DNA of 64,000 bases from Bacillus timonensis (GTDB lineage Bacteria > Bacillota > Bacilli > Bacillales > Bacillaceae_L). Shown here one piece after another: positions 38,276 to 48,941 of the stretch (the stretch's first letter is position 1; each line of letters begins with the position of its first letter). The notes below the pieces were generated by a model. It made no database searches and had not been told where the DNA came from. It saw only the letters and a program-made list of their open reading frames with translations. The stretch covers positions 310,001 through 374,000 of the forward strand of contig JAIVAN010000003.1 of the NCBI GenBank assembly GCA_020171895.1, written 5' to 3'. A program made the translations under genes and the position numbers.

Positions 38276-38538
38276 CAAAGAAACACATACAAAAGGCTGT
38301 ATCACTTACTTACGATCAAAATAAACACCATGCTCCAATCGTTTCAGCAAAAGGTAATGGTGCAATAGCTGAAGCCATTCTAAGAATTGGGAAAGAAAAT
38401 AATATTCCAATTCAAGAGGATCCGAGTTTGTTAGAGTTATTAGGTAATTTAAATGTGAATGAAACCATTCCCGATGAACTTTATACTGCAGTAGCTGAAA
38501 TTTTTGCCTTTATCTATCAATTAGATCAAAAAATGTAG
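38272..38538 (+). CDS. ylqH: Stand-alone FlhB C-terminal-like protein YlqH
   Basis: 88 residues resembling only the cytoplasmic tail of FlhB/YscU-type export switch proteins. AVSLTYDQNKHHAPIVSAKG, AILRIGKENNIPIQEDPSLL and IPDELYTAVAEIFAFIYQL line up with the FlhB region after its autocleavage site. The NPTH cleavage motif itself and all membrane helices are absent. It overlaps ylqG by 4 bases (ATGA at 38272), so the two are probably co-translated. Function is not established to my knowledge. Confidence 0.85.
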   Translation: MTKKHIQKAVSLTYDQNKHHAPIVSAKGNGAIAEAILRIGKENNIPIQEDPSLLELLGNLNVNETIPDELYTAVAEIFAFIYQLDQKM

Positions 38539-38845
38539 GAAGGCATATGCGAAAAGTTATAGGGATTTGATATATAAGAATAATAAAAAATCTAAATTTT
38601 CTAATAAATAAACCTTTTTTATACTGGGTATACAACAATCTCAGTTTGAATTTTAGATTTTGAAACTTTTCTTCGCTATTTTTCATGGAATGGTAGACAA
38701 TGAACAAATCATTATATAAAATGAAAGCGCAGTCTATTTTTTGTTAGAATTTTTTGATGAAATTCTAATGTGTGTAGTTTTTATTGAATGTTAGATATTC
38801 AATATTTACTACAACTTTTTTTTACATATGATAGGAGGATGGGAA
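38539..38845. other. ylqH-sucC intergenic region
   Basis: About 307 AT-rich bases with no open frame of note. It includes a short palindrome ATTGAAT (38783-38789) / ATTCAAT (38797-38803) with a 7-base spacer about 45 bases before the sucC start, which could be an operator. There is also a weak distant inverted pair around 38588 and 38652. No convincing promoter or terminator was seen. Confidence 0.4.
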
Positions 38846-40006
38846 ATGAATATCCATGAGTATCAAGGGAAAGAAATCCTCAGAAAATACGGGGTATCTG
38901 TTCCGAATGGTAAAGTAGCATTTTCAGTAGAAGAAGCCGTTAATGCTGCTAAAGAACTAGGAACGAGTGTATGTGTAGTAAAAGCACAAATTCACGCAGG
39001 TGGACGAGGTAAAGCTGGTGGAGTAAAAGTTGCCAAAAATTTAGATGAAGTAAGAGAGTATTCAAATGAAATTTTAGGTAAAACACTTGTTACACATCAA
39101 ACTGGCCCAGAAGGAAAAGAAGTAAAGCGCTTACTGATTGAAGAAGGCTGTGACATTAAAAAAGAATATTATATTGGTCTAGTTTTAGATCGTGATTCAT
39201 CTCGTGTCGTTCTAATGGCTTCTGAAGAAGGCGGTACAGAGATTGAAGAAGTAGCAGAAAAGACACCGGAGAAAATCTTTAAAGAGTATATCGATCCAGT
39301 TGTTGGACTTCAAGGCTTCCAAGCAAGACGAATTGCTTTTAACATCAACATTCCAAAGGAATTAGTTGGACAAGCTGTTAAGTTTATGATGGGCTTATAT
39401 ACTGCATTCGTAGAAAAAGATTGCTCTATTGCTGAAATAAACCCATTAGTAGTTACTGGAGACGGTAAAGTTATGGCATTAGATGCAAAGCTGAATTTTG
39501 ACTCTAATGCTCTATATCGTCAAAAAGACATTTTAGCATATAGAGATTTAGATGAAGAGGATGCAAAAGAAATTGAAGCATCTAAATATGATTTAAGTTA
39601 TATTTCTTTAGATGGTAACATCGGATGTATGGTTAATGGTGCAGGACTAGCTATGGCTACAATGGATATCATTAAACATTATGGTGGAGACCCTGCAAAC
39701 TTCCTTGATGTTGGGGGCGGTGCAACAGCTGAAAAGGTAACAGAAGCATTTAAGATTATTCTGTCAGATAAAAATGTAAAAGGTATTTTCGTAAACATTT
39801 TTGGTGGAATTATGAAGTGTGATGTTATTGCTGAAGGTGTAGTTGCAGCAACAAAACAAGTGGGATTAGAAATTCCGTTAGTAGTTCGTTTAGAAGGTAC
39901 AAACGTAGACCTAGGAAAACAAATTCTTCAAGAGTCTGGATTAAATATAACTGCCGCAGAATCTATGGCAGATGGCGCACAAAAAATCGTATCACTAGTA
40001 AAATAG
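38846..40006 (+). CDS. sucC: Succinyl-CoA synthetase (ADP-forming), beta subunit
   Basis: ATP-grasp subunit of the TCA-cycle enzyme that makes ATP or GTP from succinyl-CoA. 386 residues from ATG 38846 (site TAGGAGGATGG), giving the standard start [17 protein letters not shown]. Nucleotide site [20 protein letters not shown]; metal/power-helix region [34 protein letters not shown] and [17 protein letters not shown] in the C-terminal domain. sucD follows after 17 bases. Confidence 0.98.
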   Translation: MNIHEYQGKEILRKYGVSVPNGKVAFSVEEAVNAAKELGTSVCVVKAQIHAGGRGKAGGVKVAKNLDEVREYSNEILGKTLVTHQTGPEGKEVKRLLIEEGCDIKKEYYIGLVLDRDSSRVVLMASEEGGTEIEEVAEKTPEKIFKEYIDPVVGLQGFQARRIAFNINIPKELVGQAVKFMMGLYTAFVEKDCSIAEINPLVVTGDGKVMALDAKLNFDSNALYRQKDILAYRDLDEEDAKEIEASKYDLSYISLDGNIGCMVNGAGLAMATMDIIKHYGGDPANFLDVGGGATAEKVTEAFKIILSDKNVKGIFVNIFGGIMKCDVIAEGVVAATKQVGLEIPLVVRLEGTNVDLGKQILQESGLNITAAESMADGAQKIVSLVK

Positions 40007-40023
40007 AAAGGCAGGGGACGAGA

Positions 40024-40929
40024 ATGAGCGTGTTTATTAATAAAGATACTAAAGTTATTGTTCAAGGAATAACTGGTTCTACTGCTTTGTTTCATACGAA
40101 ACAAATGTTAGAATACGGAACAAATATCGTTGGTGGTGTTACTCCAGGAAAAGGCGGAACAGAAGTTGAAGGAGTACCTGTTTTTAACACTGTTAGTGAA
40201 GCAGTAGCAAAAACTGGTGCAAATGCTTCAGTTATTTATGTTCCAGCTCCTTTTGCTGCAGATGCAATTATGGAAGCTGTAGATGCTGAATTAGACTTAG
40301 CAATATGTATAACTGAACATATCCCGGTACTTGATATGGTAAAGGTTAAGCGTTATATGGAAGGAAAGAAGACTCGTTTAGTTGGTCCTAACTGTCCTGG
40401 TGTTATTACACCAGAGGAATGTAAAATTGGTATCATGCCAGGTTACATTCACCGCAAAGGTCATGTAGGTGTTGTTTCTCGTTCTGGAACATTAACTTAT
40501 GAAGCTGTACATCAGTTAACTCAAGCTGGTATTGGTCAATCAACAGCTGTAGGTATTGGTGGAGACCCTGTAAATGGAACAGACTTTATTGACGTATTAA
40601 AAGCGTTTAATGAAGATCCAGATACTTATGCGGTAATCATGATTGGAGAAATCGGTGGTACAGCTGAAGAAGAAGCTGCACTTTGGGTAAAAGAAAACAT
40701 GACAAAGCCTGTAGTTGGCTTTATCGGTGGTCGTACGGCTCCTCCAGGGAAACGAATGGGTCACGCAGGTGCGATTATTTCAGGTGGTAAAGGTACAGCT
40801 GATGAAAAAATCCGTGTTATGAATGACTGTGGAATAAAAGTTGCAGATACTCCTTCTGTTATGGGAGAAACTTTAATTGAAGCTCTTAAAGAAAATAATC
40901 TTTTTGAAGCTTGTAAGAACTTAAAATAG
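40024..40929 (+). CDS. sucD: Succinyl-CoA synthetase, alpha subunit
   Basis: CoA-binding subunit carrying the phosphohistidine. 301 residues. N-terminal [16 protein letters not shown] (CoA-binding Rossmann), [27 protein letters not shown], and the active histidine in [21 protein letters not shown] 40024 after GGCAGGGGACG. Transcribed with sucC and closed by a long hairpin terminator. Confidence 0.98.
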   Translation: MSVFINKDTKVIVQGITGSTALFHTKQMLEYGTNIVGGVTPGKGGTEVEGVPVFNTVSEAVAKTGANASVIYVPAPFAADAIMEAVDAELDLAICITEHIPVLDMVKVKRYMEGKKTRLVGPNCPGVITPEECKIGIMPGYIHRKGHVGVVSRSGTLTYEAVHQLTQAGIGQSTAVGIGGDPVNGTDFIDVLKAFNEDPDTYAVIMIGEIGGTAEEEAALWVKENMTKPVVGFIGGRTAPPGKRMGHAGAIISGGKGTADEKIRVMNDCGIKVADTPSVMGETLIEALKENNLFEACKNLK

Positions 40930-40936
40930 AAGACAT

Positions 40937-40975
40937 AGTGAAATAGTCCTTAGATGGGCTATTTCACTTTATTTT
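40937..40975 (+). terminator. Intrinsic terminator after sucD
   Basis: AGTGAAATAGTCC (40937-40949) pairs with GGGCTATTTCACT (40956-40968), one T-G pair, 6-base loop, followed by TTATTTT. Confidence 0.8.
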
Positions 40976-41002
40976 AAATGAATTTCGTAATAGGAGGCTA
41001 GA

Positions 41003-41884
41003 ATGAATACTAAACAAAGAATGGTTCATCTCCACCATTGTAAAGGAATGACTTGGAAATTGATTTATAAGTTACTTCAAATTGACCCTTCATTATCTTC
41101 TATCTATACACTTTCCTCTCTTCAACTTTGTGAACTTCTCTCAATTCCTATTCAAAAAGCTGAATTATTAGTAAAGGATTTGCATTCTATTCCAATTCAA
41201 AGTATTCTTAATCAATATAATAAAAAAAACATTCAAATTCTTTCTATATTTGAACAAGAATATCCAAGCCTATTAAAAAATATATATAACCCACCGTTAC
41301 TTCTTTATGTAAAGGGGAATGCAAACTTATTTAAACAGAGAACCATTTTAAGTGTTGTAGGAACTAGAACACCTAGTAATTATGGCTTTAATGTAATGAA
41401 TACAGTTTTAACACCTTTAATAAAAGATGGTTGGTTAATTGTAAGTGGTTTAGCATCTGGAATTGATACTAAAGCACACATTTTAGCGCTTAATAATGGT
41501 GGTTCTACGATTGCGGTAATCGCCGGAGGTATTGACAATATCTATCCTAAAAGTAATACTAAATTAGCAGATGTAATTATGCGTGATCACTTATTAGTGT
41601 CTGAACATCCTCCTGGAACTCAACCTGAAAGGTGGCACTTCCCCCTTAGAAATCGTATTATTAGTGGGTTATCTCTTGGTACTCTCGTTGTTGAAGCTAA
41701 AGAAAAAAGTGGATCACTTATTACGGCTGAAATCGCACTACAAGAAGGTAGAGATGTATTTGCAATCCCTGGTTCAATACTTACTGAACTAAGTCAAGGT
41801 ACAAATAAATTGATTCAACAAGGTGCAAAGTTAGTGCTAAATAGTAATGATATATTGGTAGAATATCCTTATCTACTTTCTTAA
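41003..41884 (+). CDS. dprA: DNA-processing protein DprA
   Basis: Rossmann-fold protein that protects incoming single-stranded DNA during transformation and loads RecA. 293 residues. N-terminal SAM-like helical region, then SVVGTRTPSNYGFNVMN, VSGLASGIDTKAHILAL, VIAGGIDNIYPKSN and the signature LVSEHPPGTQPERWHFPLRN. The C-terminal winged helix seen in some species is absent, as in B. subtilis. ATG 41003 after TAGGAGG. Present in competent and non-competent bacteria alike, so it does not prove natural competence. Confidence 0.96.
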   Translation: MNTKQRMVHLHHCKGMTWKLIYKLLQIDPSLSSIYTLSSLQLCELLSIPIQKAELLVKDLHSIPIQSILNQYNKKNIQILSIFEQEYPSLLKNIYNPPLLLYVKGNANLFKQRTILSVVGTRTPSNYGFNVMNTVLTPLIKDGWLIVSGLASGIDTKAHILALNNGGSTIAVIAGGIDNIYPKSNTKLADVIMRDHLLVSEHPPGTQPERWHFPLRNRIISGLSLGTLVVEAKEKSGSLITAEIALQEGRDVFAIPGSILTELSQGTNKLIQQGAKLVLNSNDILVEYPYLLS

Positions 41885-42338
41885 GGTTATTAAGTTTATC
41901 AGTGATGACTGAAACACTTAAAATTTTGTTTTGAGTTTATAATTACCAATAGAGTGCTATACTATAAAATTAAAAATACGATCTTTTCTTAACATTGTTG
42001 TACACTCTATCTTATTGATTGTTGTTGAACTCCTCAATAATCCTTTTAGCACTTATGACTATCCACATGTGTTTTTTAAAAACATGGAGAGCCTACTTAA
42101 GTTGGCTTCAGGATTTTCGTAACGTGAATCAATTTGCTAATTCAACTCTATCTGTTTAAGAGAGATGGTTGTAGAGTATTTCATTTTGGAAGTAATAAAG
42201 GGATCACTTAATTGAATAAAGAGGAAATAGAAAAATAAAACATACTGATAAAAGTTAATAACTGTTTGACAAACTGTATATGAATATTTAATAATAGACA
42301 AGATTTTATAATATAACCTCTTAAGGAGGAAACTTTTT
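41885..42338. other. dprA-topA intergenic region (454 bases)
   Basis: Very AT-rich with no open frame that looks coding. It contains a near-palindrome CATGTGTTTTTTAAAAACATG-like hairpin (about 42066-42087) and a GAGCC/GGCTTC stem near 42092-42110, either of which might act as a weak terminator for dprA. The topA promoter lies near its right end. Nothing else is recognised. Confidence 0.5.
42266..42294 (+). promoter_or_regulatory. Sigma-A promoter for topA
   Basis: TTGACA (42266-42271), a 17-base spacer and TAATAA (42289-42294); a perfect -35 with a moderate -10, about 45 bases before the topA start. Confidence 0.6.
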
Positions 42339-44414
42339 ATGTCGGACTATTTAGTCATTGTTGAATCACCTGCTAAAGCAAAGACAATTGAAAAATACTT
42401 AGGTAAAAAATATAAAGTTAAAGCTTCTATGGGACACGTAAGAGATTTGCCTAAAAGTCAAATGGGAGTGGACGTTAAACAACATTTTGAACCGAAATAC
42501 ATAACCATAAGAGGAAAGGGTCCAGTCCTAAAAGAATTAAAAACAGCTGCTAAAAAAGCAAAGAAAATATTTCTGGCAGCTGACCCTGACAGAGAGGGTG
42601 AAGCTATTGCCTGGCATTTAGCTCATAGCTTAGATATAGACGTTTCTTCAGATTGTAGAGTAGTTTTTAATGAAATTACGAAAGATGCTATTAAAGAATC
42701 ATTTAAACATCCTAGAGCAATAAACATGGACCTTGTTGATGCTCAGCAAGCAAGAAGAATACTAGACAGATTAGTAGGCTACAATATTAGTCCACTTCTT
42801 TGGAAAAAAGTGAAAAAGGGACTTAGTGCAGGGAGAGTTCAGTCTGTTGCAGTAAGACTCATTATTGAACGAGAGAAAGAAATTAAAGAATTTACACCTG
42901 AAGAGTATTGGACAATTAAAGGTGATTTCTTAAAAGGTAGAAGCCAATTTGAAGCTCAATTCTATGGGATAGATGGTAAGAAACAGGAGCTTTCAAATGA
43001 ACAAGAAGTAAAAGAAGTGTTGGGAAAACTTAAAGGAAATAGTTTTGTTATACAATCTGTGACGAAGAAAGAGCGTAGAAGAAGTCCAGCACCTCCATTC
43101 ATTACTTCTTCACTACAACAAGAAGCTGCGCGTAAGTTAAATTTCCGAGCTAAAAAGACAATGATGCTAGCGCAACAATTATACGAAGGTATTGATTTAG
43201 GAAAAGATGGCACAGTAGGTCTTATAACTTATATGAGAACTGACTCAACAAGAATATCAGAGACTGCTCAACTAGAAGCAATTGATTATATAGAAAAGTA
43301 CTTCGGAAAGGAATACGTATCCGAAGAGAAGAAAAAACAAAAAAGTAATAATAAAACCCAAGATGCTCATGAAGCAATAAGACCAACATCTACTCTTCGT
43401 GAACCTAGTCTTTTAAAGGAATATTTATCTAGAGACCAAATGCGCTTGTATAAATTAATTTGGGAAAGGTTCCTTGCTAGTCAAATGGCCCAAGCTGTAA
43501 TGGATACGATGAGTGTTGACCTCAGTAATGAGGGTGTAACCTTTAGAGCAACTGGTTCAGCTATTAAGTTTCCTGGCTTTATGAAGCTTTATGTTGAAGG
43601 AAATGATGATAACATTGAAGAAAAGGACAAAATGCTCCCTGAACTGCTTGAAGGAGAGAAAGTTGTTTCAAAAGACATTGAACCTAAGCAACACTATACC
43701 CAACCACCTCCACGTTATACAGAAGCTAGGTTAGTTAAAGTTTTGGAGGAAAAAGGTATCGGTAGACCATCTACATATGCTCCCACATTAGATACGATTC
43801 AAAAAAGAGGTTATGTGTCATTAGATAATAAACGCTTCGTTCCAACAGAACTTGGTGAAATTGTCATAGAACTTATCCTTGAATTCTTTCCAGAGATACT
43901 TGATATTGAGTTTACGGCTAAGATGGAAAGTGACTTAGATGAAATTGAAGATGGAAAAGAAGAATGGGTTAATATTATTGAACATTTCTATGTGGATTTT
44001 GAGAAAAGGTTGTCAAAAGCAGAAGTTGAGATGCAGGAAGTAGAAATAAAGGATGAGCCTGCAGGTATTGATTGTGACCTTTGTGGACACCCTTTAGTTT
44101 TTAAAATGGGTAGATACGGTAAATTCATGGCATGTTCTAATTTTCCGGAATGTAGAAATACAAAACCGATTGTAAAAGAAATTGGAGTGCCCTGCCCGAA
44201 ATGCGAAAAAGGAAATATCATTGAAAGAAAAAGTAAAAAACGTCGGATTTTTTATGGCTGTGATCGATATCCTGAGTGTGAATTTTTATCTTGGGATAAG
44301 CCAATTGCTAGAAAATGTCCTAAGTGTGAAGAAATGCTCGTAGAAAAGAAACTGAAAAAAGGTATTCAGGTTCAGTGTACAGGCTGTGATTATAAAGAAG
44401 AACCACAGAAGTAA
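42339..44414 (+). CDS. topA: DNA topoisomerase I
   Basis: Type IA topoisomerase relaxing negative supercoils. 691 residues. TOPRIM domain: [19 protein letters not shown] and [16 protein letters not shown]. Active tyrosine in [21 protein letters not shown] and [18 protein letters not shown] in the core. The C-terminus has three tetracysteine zinc ribbons starting [16 protein letters not shown] and [11 protein letters not shown] 42339 follows TAAGGAGGA, a very strong site. Confidence 0.98.
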   Translation: MSDYLVIVESPAKAKTIEKYLGKKYKVKASMGHVRDLPKSQMGVDVKQHFEPKYITIRGKGPVLKELKTAAKKAKKIFLAADPDREGEAIAWHLAHSLDIDVSSDCRVVFNEITKDAIKESFKHPRAINMDLVDAQQARRILDRLVGYNISPLLWKKVKKGLSAGRVQSVAVRLIIEREKEIKEFTPEEYWTIKGDFLKGRSQFEAQFYGIDGKKQELSNEQEVKEVLGKLKGNSFVIQSVTKKERRRSPAPPFITSSLQQEAARKLNFRAKKTMMLAQQLYEGIDLGKDGTVGLITYMRTDSTRISETAQLEAIDYIEKYFGKEYVSEEKKKQKSNNKTQDAHEAIRPTSTLREPSLLKEYLSRDQMRLYKLIWERFLASQMAQAVMDTMSVDLSNEGVTFRATGSAIKFPGFMKLYVEGNDDNIEEKDKMLPELLEGEKVVSKDIEPKQHYTQPPPRYTEARLVKVLEEKGIGRPSTYAPTLDTIQKRGYVSLDNKRFVPTELGEIVIELILEFFPEILDIEFTAKMESDLDEIEDGKEEWVNIIEHFYVDFEKRLSKAEVEMQEVEIKDEPAGIDCDLCGHPLVFKMGRYGKFMACSNFPECRNTKPIVKEIGVPCPKCEKGNIIERKSKKRRIFYGCDRYPECEFLSWDKPIARKCPKCEEMLVEKKLKKGIQVQCTGCDYKEEPQK

Positions 44415-44416
44415 AG

Positions 44417-44452
44417 AGTTGGTGAGCTAAATGCTCACCACTTTTCTTTTTT
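44417..44452 (+). terminator. Intrinsic terminator after topA
   Basis: TGGTGAGC (44420-44427) pairs with GCTCACCA (44433-44440), extended by flanking AGT/ACT pairing, followed by TTTTCTTTTTT. The following ~210 bases before trmFO are AT-rich and hold no clear promoter. Confidence 0.85.
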
Positions 44453-44665
44453 AGAATTAGACTCTTGTGGGAAAGTGATTAATCCAATATTAGATTTAGT
44501 CTGTTTTATTGGTTTTCTTATCAGTAACAGTGTTATAAGTGATAGGATAAACAATAAAACTTATCAAATTAGTTGTAAGAATAACAAGCTTATGTTATTA
44601 CATAATAAGACTACTAAAGTGAACTCATTGAAAGATAATATATGACTATTGGAGGCAAAAAAATA

Positions 44666-45970
44666 ATGAAGTATGATGCAATAAATGTAATAGGTGCTGG
44701 TTTAGCTGGAAGTGAGGCAGCCTGGCAAATCGCTGAACGTGGTGTAAAAGTAAATTTATATGAAATGAGGCCTGTCGTTCAAACTCCAGCGCATCACACT
44801 GATAAGTTTGCTGAATTAGTGTGTAGTAATTCCTTAAGAGGAAATAGTTTAACAAATGCTGTAGGGGTTTTAAAAGAAGAGATGAGGATGCTTAATTCCG
44901 TTATTATCAAATCCGCAGATGATTGCTCTGTACCAGCTGGTGGGGCATTGGCGGTTGATCGACATGAATTTGCGGCCCTAGTTACGGATAGAGTGAAAGG
45001 TCATCCAAATGTAACGGTATATAATGAAGAAATTAAATCAATTCCAGCAGGTCCAACTATTATTGCAACAGGACCGTTAACTTCTAAATTATTATCAGAT
45101 GAATTAAAAAAATTATCAGGTGAAGAGTATTTATATTTTTATGACGCAGCAGCTCCAATTATTGAAAAAGATAGTATCGACATGGATAAAGTTTATCTTA
45201 AATCAAGATATGATAAAGGCGAAGCGGCATATTTAAATTGTCCAATGAATGAAGAAGAGTTTAATCGTTTCTATGAGGCGTTAATAGCTGCTGAGACTGT
45301 GCCTCTTAAAGAATTCGAAAAAGAGATATTTTTCGAAGGTTGTATGCCAATTGAGGTAATGGCTAAACGTGGCAAAAAGACAATGCTTTTTGGTCCACTT
45401 AAACCGGTAGGATTAGAAGACCCTAAAACAGGTAAAAGGCCCTATGCTGTAGTTCAACTTAGACAAGATGATGCAGCGGGTACTTTATATAATATTGTAG
45501 GCTTTCAAACTCATTTAAAATGGGGGCCTCAGAAAGAAGTTGTCCGCTTAATTCCTGGCCTAGAGAACTGTGAGATTATTCGATACGGCGTCATGCATAG
45601 GAATACGTTTATTAATTCACCGAAATTATTAAACCCAACATACCAATATAAGGAAAGAGAAGACTTGTTTTTTGCTGGACAGATGACAGGGGTTGAAGGT
45701 TATGTTGAATCTGCTGCTTCTGGATTAGTAGCAGGAATAAATGCAGCAAACTACGTTTTAGAAAAAGATCTAGTGGTTTTCCCACATGAAACAGCAATTG
45801 GGAGTATGGCTAGGTATATTACAACGGCTAATCAAAAGAACTTTCAGCCAATGAATGCAAACTTTGGAATCTTTGCAGAGCTAGATGAAAAAATAAAAAA
45901 TAAAAAAGATCGCTATGAAAGATACGCAAATAGGGCGTTAGAAACAATTCAGAATTTTATAAAATTATAG
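44666..45970 (+). CDS. trmFO: tRNA uracil-54 C5-methyltransferase TrmFO (folate/FAD-dependent)
   Basis: Flavoprotein that makes m5U54 in tRNA using methylene-tetrahydrofolate. 434 residues from ATG 44666 (site TTGGAGG); ATG 44642 is less well placed. FAD loop [20 protein letters not shown]; catalytic cysteine in [11 protein letters not shown]; second conserved cysteine in [16 protein letters not shown]-terminal [20 protein letters not shown]. Known as gid in older annotation; the gid-codV-clpQ-clpY-codY order is kept. Confidence 0.97.
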   Translation: MKYDAINVIGAGLAGSEAAWQIAERGVKVNLYEMRPVVQTPAHHTDKFAELVCSNSLRGNSLTNAVGVLKEEMRMLNSVIIKSADDCSVPAGGALAVDRHEFAALVTDRVKGHPNVTVYNEEIKSIPAGPTIIATGPLTSKLLSDELKKLSGEEYLYFYDAAAPIIEKDSIDMDKVYLKSRYDKGEAAYLNCPMNEEEFNRFYEALIAAETVPLKEFEKEIFFEGCMPIEVMAKRGKKTMLFGPLKPVGLEDPKTGKRPYAVVQLRQDDAAGTLYNIVGFQTHLKWGPQKEVVRLIPGLENCEIIRYGVMHRNTFINSPKLLNPTYQYKEREDLFFAGQMTGVEGYVESAASGLVAGINAANYVLEKDLVVFPHETAIGSMARYITTANQKNFQPMNANFGIFAELDEKIKNKKDRYERYANRALETIQNFIKL

Positions 45971-45980
45971 GATAAATTGT

Positions 45981-46022
45981 TTGCAAGGGCTACTAAATTG
46001 TGATAATATTTAGTAGCCCTTG
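45981..46022 (+). promoter_or_regulatory. Perfect 15-bp hairpin and extended -10 element before xerC
   Basis: CAAGGGCTACTAAAT (45984-45998) and ATTTAGTAGCCCTTG (46008-46022) pair without mismatch around the 9-base loop TGTGATAAT. The loop reads as an extended -10 (TGTGATAAT, 45999-46007), with TTGCAA at 45981-45986 as a short-spaced -35. The stem could end trmFO transcripts, but there is no T-run. It abuts the xerC Shine-Dalgarno (GAGGTGAT). Whether it acts in DNA or RNA is open. Confidence 0.5.
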
Positions 46023-46034
46023 TGAGGTGATGTA

Positions 46035-46937
46035 GTGATAAATGTTAAGAATTTATTAAATTTGTTCATAGAATATTTACAAATAGAAAAGAACTATTCA
46101 CAATATACTATTGTGTATTATGAGCGTGATATTGAATTATTTATGACGTTCATGAAACAAGAAGGTATTGAGCACTTTTCTGAAGTTTCTTATTCAGATG
46201 TTCGTTTGTTTTTAACAGGTCTGTATCAAAAACAATATGCTAGACGCTCAGTTGCTAGGAAAATTTCAAGCCTACGTAGTTTTTTTAAGTTTTTACTTAG
46301 AGAACAATTGATAAAGGACAATCCGTTTACCCTTGTTTCATTGCCTAAAAAAGAACACAAATTACCTCAATTTCTTTATGCTGAAGAACTTGAGAAGTTG
46401 TTCCAGGTGACAGATACAAATACAGCTCTAGGTCAAAGAGATCAAGCGTTACTTGAACTTTTGTATGCTACAGGGATTCGAGTAAGTGAGTGCTGCAAAA
46501 TTGAAATTAATGATATTGATTTATCTCATGGTACAGTATTAGTTCATGGTAAGGGTAATAAACAACGTTTTGTTCCTTTCGGAAGCTTTGCACAACAAGC
46601 AATTGAGACGTATTTGAATGATGGAAGAAGAGAGCTTTTGAGTAAATCTTCACAAAATTCAAAAACGCTTTTCCTTAATTTTCGAGGTGGACCTTTAAGT
46701 TCTAGAGGAGTTAGGTTAATACTTAATAAATTAATCGACAATGTTTCTTCTACGATACATATTAGTCCTCACGTTTTGAGGCATACCTTTGCAACCCATC
46801 TTTTAAATGAAGGAGCAGATATGAGAACAGTTCAAGAGTTGTTAGGACATGCACATTTATCCTCTACTCAAATTTATACTCATGTCACAAAAGATCATTT
46901 AAAGAAAATATATTTGTCTTCACATCCACGTGCGTAA
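46035..46937 (+). CDS. xerC: Tyrosine recombinase XerC (CodV)
   Basis: Site-specific recombinase that with XerD resolves chromosome dimers at dif. 300 residues, GTG start at 46035 after GAGGTGATG. N-terminal SAM-like core-binding domain (about 1-95). Catalytic set: arginine in ATGIRVSECCKIEI, lysine in HGKGNKQRFVPFG, histidine and arginine in SPHVLRHTFATHLL, LGHAHLSSTQ, and the nucleophile tyrosine in IYTHVT. First gene of the xerC-hslV-hslU-codY operon; not part of an integron or phage, as no att site or cargo is present. Confidence 0.96.
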   Translation: MINVKNLLNLFIEYLQIEKNYSQYTIVYYERDIELFMTFMKQEGIEHFSEVSYSDVRLFLTGLYQKQYARRSVARKISSLRSFFKFLLREQLIKDNPFTLVSLPKKEHKLPQFLYAEELEKLFQVTDTNTALGQRDQALLELLYATGIRVSECCKIEINDIDLSHGTVLVHGKGNKQRFVPFGSFAQQAIETYLNDGRRELLSKSSQNSKTLFLNFRGGPLSSRGVRLILNKLIDNVSSTIHISPHVLRHTFATHLLNEGADMRTVQELLGHAHLSSTQIYTHVTKDHLKKIYLSSHPRA

Positions 46938-46966
46938 AGTGATTCCTAAAAGGAGGTTCACCAACT

Positions 46967-47509
46967 ATGTCAACTTTTCATGCAACAACGATATTTGCAA
47001 TAAAGCATAAAGGTCAAGGAGCTATGGCTGGAGATGGTCAGGTTACTTTTGGTAATGCAGTAGTAATGAAACATACTGCGAAAAAAGTAAGAAGACTGTT
47101 TCGTGGCAAGGTGATCGCAGGATTTGCTGGTTCAGTTGCGGATGCATTTACTCTGTTTGAAATGTTTGAGGGAAGACTAGAAGAATACAACGGAAATTTA
47201 CAAAGAGCAGCAGTTGAAGTTGCGAAACAATGGAGAAGTGATAAGGTCCTCCGAAAATTAGAAGCAATGTTAATTGTAATGGATGAGCAACATTTATTAC
47301 TTGTTTCTGGTACAGGTGAAGTAATTGAACCTGATGACGGTATTTTAGCAATTGGTTCTGGTGGTAATTATGCTTTATCAGCTGGCCGTGCTTTAATGAA
47401 AAATGCCGGTGAACACTTAACTGCAACAGAAATCGCGAAAGCCTCATTAGAGGTTGCAAGTGAAATTTGCGTCTATACAAATGATAACATTATTGTAGAA
47501 GAACTGTAG
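46967..47509 (+). CDS. hslV: ATP-dependent protease subunit HslV (ClpQ/CodW)
   Basis: Peptidase half of the HslUV protease, a proteasome-like chamber. 180 residues. After removal of methionine the N-terminal residue is serine ([12 protein letters not shown]), as in B. subtilis ClpQ, where the usual catalytic threonine is replaced. Conserved [35 protein letters not shown] and [19 protein letters not shown] 46967 after AAGGAGG; hslU follows after 13 bases. Confidence 0.97.
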   Translation: MSTFHATTIFAIKHKGQGAMAGDGQVTFGNAVVMKHTAKKVRRLFRGKVIAGFAGSVADAFTLFEMFEGRLEEYNGNLQRAAVEVAKQWRSDKVLRKLEAMLIVMDEQHLLLVSGTGEVIEPDDGILAIGSGGNYALSAGRALMKNAGEHLTATEIAKASLEVASEICVYTNDNIIVEEL

Positions 47510-47522
47510 AGGAGGAAGACAG

Positions 47523-48920
47523 ATGAATAAAAATAATCTAACTCCACGGCAAATAGTAGAGAAGCTTGATCAATATATTGTTGGTCAAAATGCTGCAAAA
47601 AAAGCCGTAGCAGTAGCGCTTAGAAATCGTTATCGTCGTAATTTATTAAATGAAAAATTAAAAGATGAAATTGTACCGAAAAATATTCTTATGATTGGTC
47701 CTACGGGTGTAGGGAAAACGGAGATTGCAAGGAGGCTTGCAAAGCTTGTCGGTGCACCTTTTGTTAAAGTTGAAGCTACCAAATTTACTGAAGTTGGATA
47801 TGTAGGCCGAGACGTTGAATCAATGGTCAGGGACTTAGTGGAGACATCCATTCGACTAGTAAAAGAAGAAAAAATGGTTAGTGTGAAAGAAAAAGCTGAA
47901 ATAAATGCAAATAGCCGTCTTGTGGATTTATTAGTACCTTCAAAGCAAAAGCAAAGTTCATATAAAAACCCACTAGAAATGTTATTCGGTGGTACACAAA
48001 ATGTGAGCGATACGCAAGATAATAATGAAGATGATAACATTCATGAAAAAAGAAAAAAGATGGCTCATAAGTTAGCTCTTGGCGAATTAGAAGATCATCT
48101 TGTCACTGTCGAAGTAGACGAACAGCAACCTTCAATGTTTGATCTTTTACAAGGTTCTGGAATGGAACAAATGGGCATGAATATGCAAGATGCATTTAGT
48201 AATCTAATGCCGAAAAAACGCAAAAAACGCAAATTAACAGTTAAAGAAGCAAGAAAAGTCTTAATAAATGAAGAAGCCTCTAAGTTAATTGACATGGATG
48301 AGGTATCTCAAGAAGCGATCAATCGTGCAGAACAATCAGGTATCATATTTATTGATGAGATTGATAAGGTGGCTGGTAAGAGCCAGAGCTCCTCGGCTGA
48401 CGTTTCTAGAGAAGGTGTCCAAAGAGATATATTACCTATTGTTGAGGGATCCACCGTCATTACGAAATATGGTTCTGTTAAAACAGACTTTATTCTTTTT
48501 ATTGCGGCAGGTGCTTTTCATATGGCAAAACCATCTGATTTAATTCCCGAATTACAAGGAAGGTTTCCAATTCGTGTTGAACTTACAAAACTCACGATTG
48601 ATGATTTTGTTCGCATATTAGTTGAGCCGGACAATGCATTATTGAAACAATATTCTGCATTATTAGAAACAGAAGGTATACATCTTGAATTTTCTGACGA
48701 TGCTATTCGTAAGATAGCAGAAATGGCGTATCATGTTAACCAAGAAACCGATAATATAGGTGCAAGAAGGTTACATACAATATTAGAACGCTTGTTAGAA
48801 GACTTGTCATTTGAAGCTTCAGATATAACCTTAGAAAAAGTCACAATTACTTCACAGTATGTTGATGAGAAATTAAGTACTGTTGCAAAAAATAAAGATT
48901 TGAGTCAGTTTATTTTATAA
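47523..48920 (+). CDS. hslU: ATP-dependent protease ATPase subunit HslU (ClpY)
   Basis: AAA+ unfoldase that feeds HslV. 465 residues. [17 protein letters not shown] at the N-terminus, Walker [19 protein letters not shown], pore-loop region [17 protein letters not shown], intermediate I-domain about 110-240, Walker [13 protein letters not shown], sensor region [13 protein letters not shown] and the C-terminal tail LSQFIL that docks into HslV. All expected parts are intact. Confidence 0.98.
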   Translation: MNKNNLTPRQIVEKLDQYIVGQNAAKKAVAVALRNRYRRNLLNEKLKDEIVPKNILMIGPTGVGKTEIARRLAKLVGAPFVKVEATKFTEVGYVGRDVESMVRDLVETSIRLVKEEKMVSVKEKAEINANSRLVDLLVPSKQKQSSYKNPLEMLFGGTQNVSDTQDNNEDDNIHEKRKKMAHKLALGELEDHLVTVEVDEQQPSMFDLLQGSGMEQMGMNMQDAFSNLMPKKRKKRKLTVKEARKVLINEEASKLIDMDEVSQEAINRAEQSGIIFIDEIDKVAGKSQSSSADVSREGVQRDILPIVEGSTVITKYGSVKTDFILFIAAGAFHMAKPSDLIPELQGRFPIRVELTKLTIDDFVRILVEPDNALLKQYSALLETEGIHLEFSDDAIRKIAEMAYHVNQETDNIGARRLHTILERLLEDLSFEASDITLEKVTITSQYVDEKLSTVAKNKDLSQFIL

Positions 48921-48941
48921 GTTTACAGGAGGAAAAAGGAA

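Noticed and set aside
46035-46937. Tyrosine recombinase as a sign of a mobile island
   Set aside because: Sequence and operon place it as housekeeping XerC; no attachment sites, cargo or tRNA target nearby.
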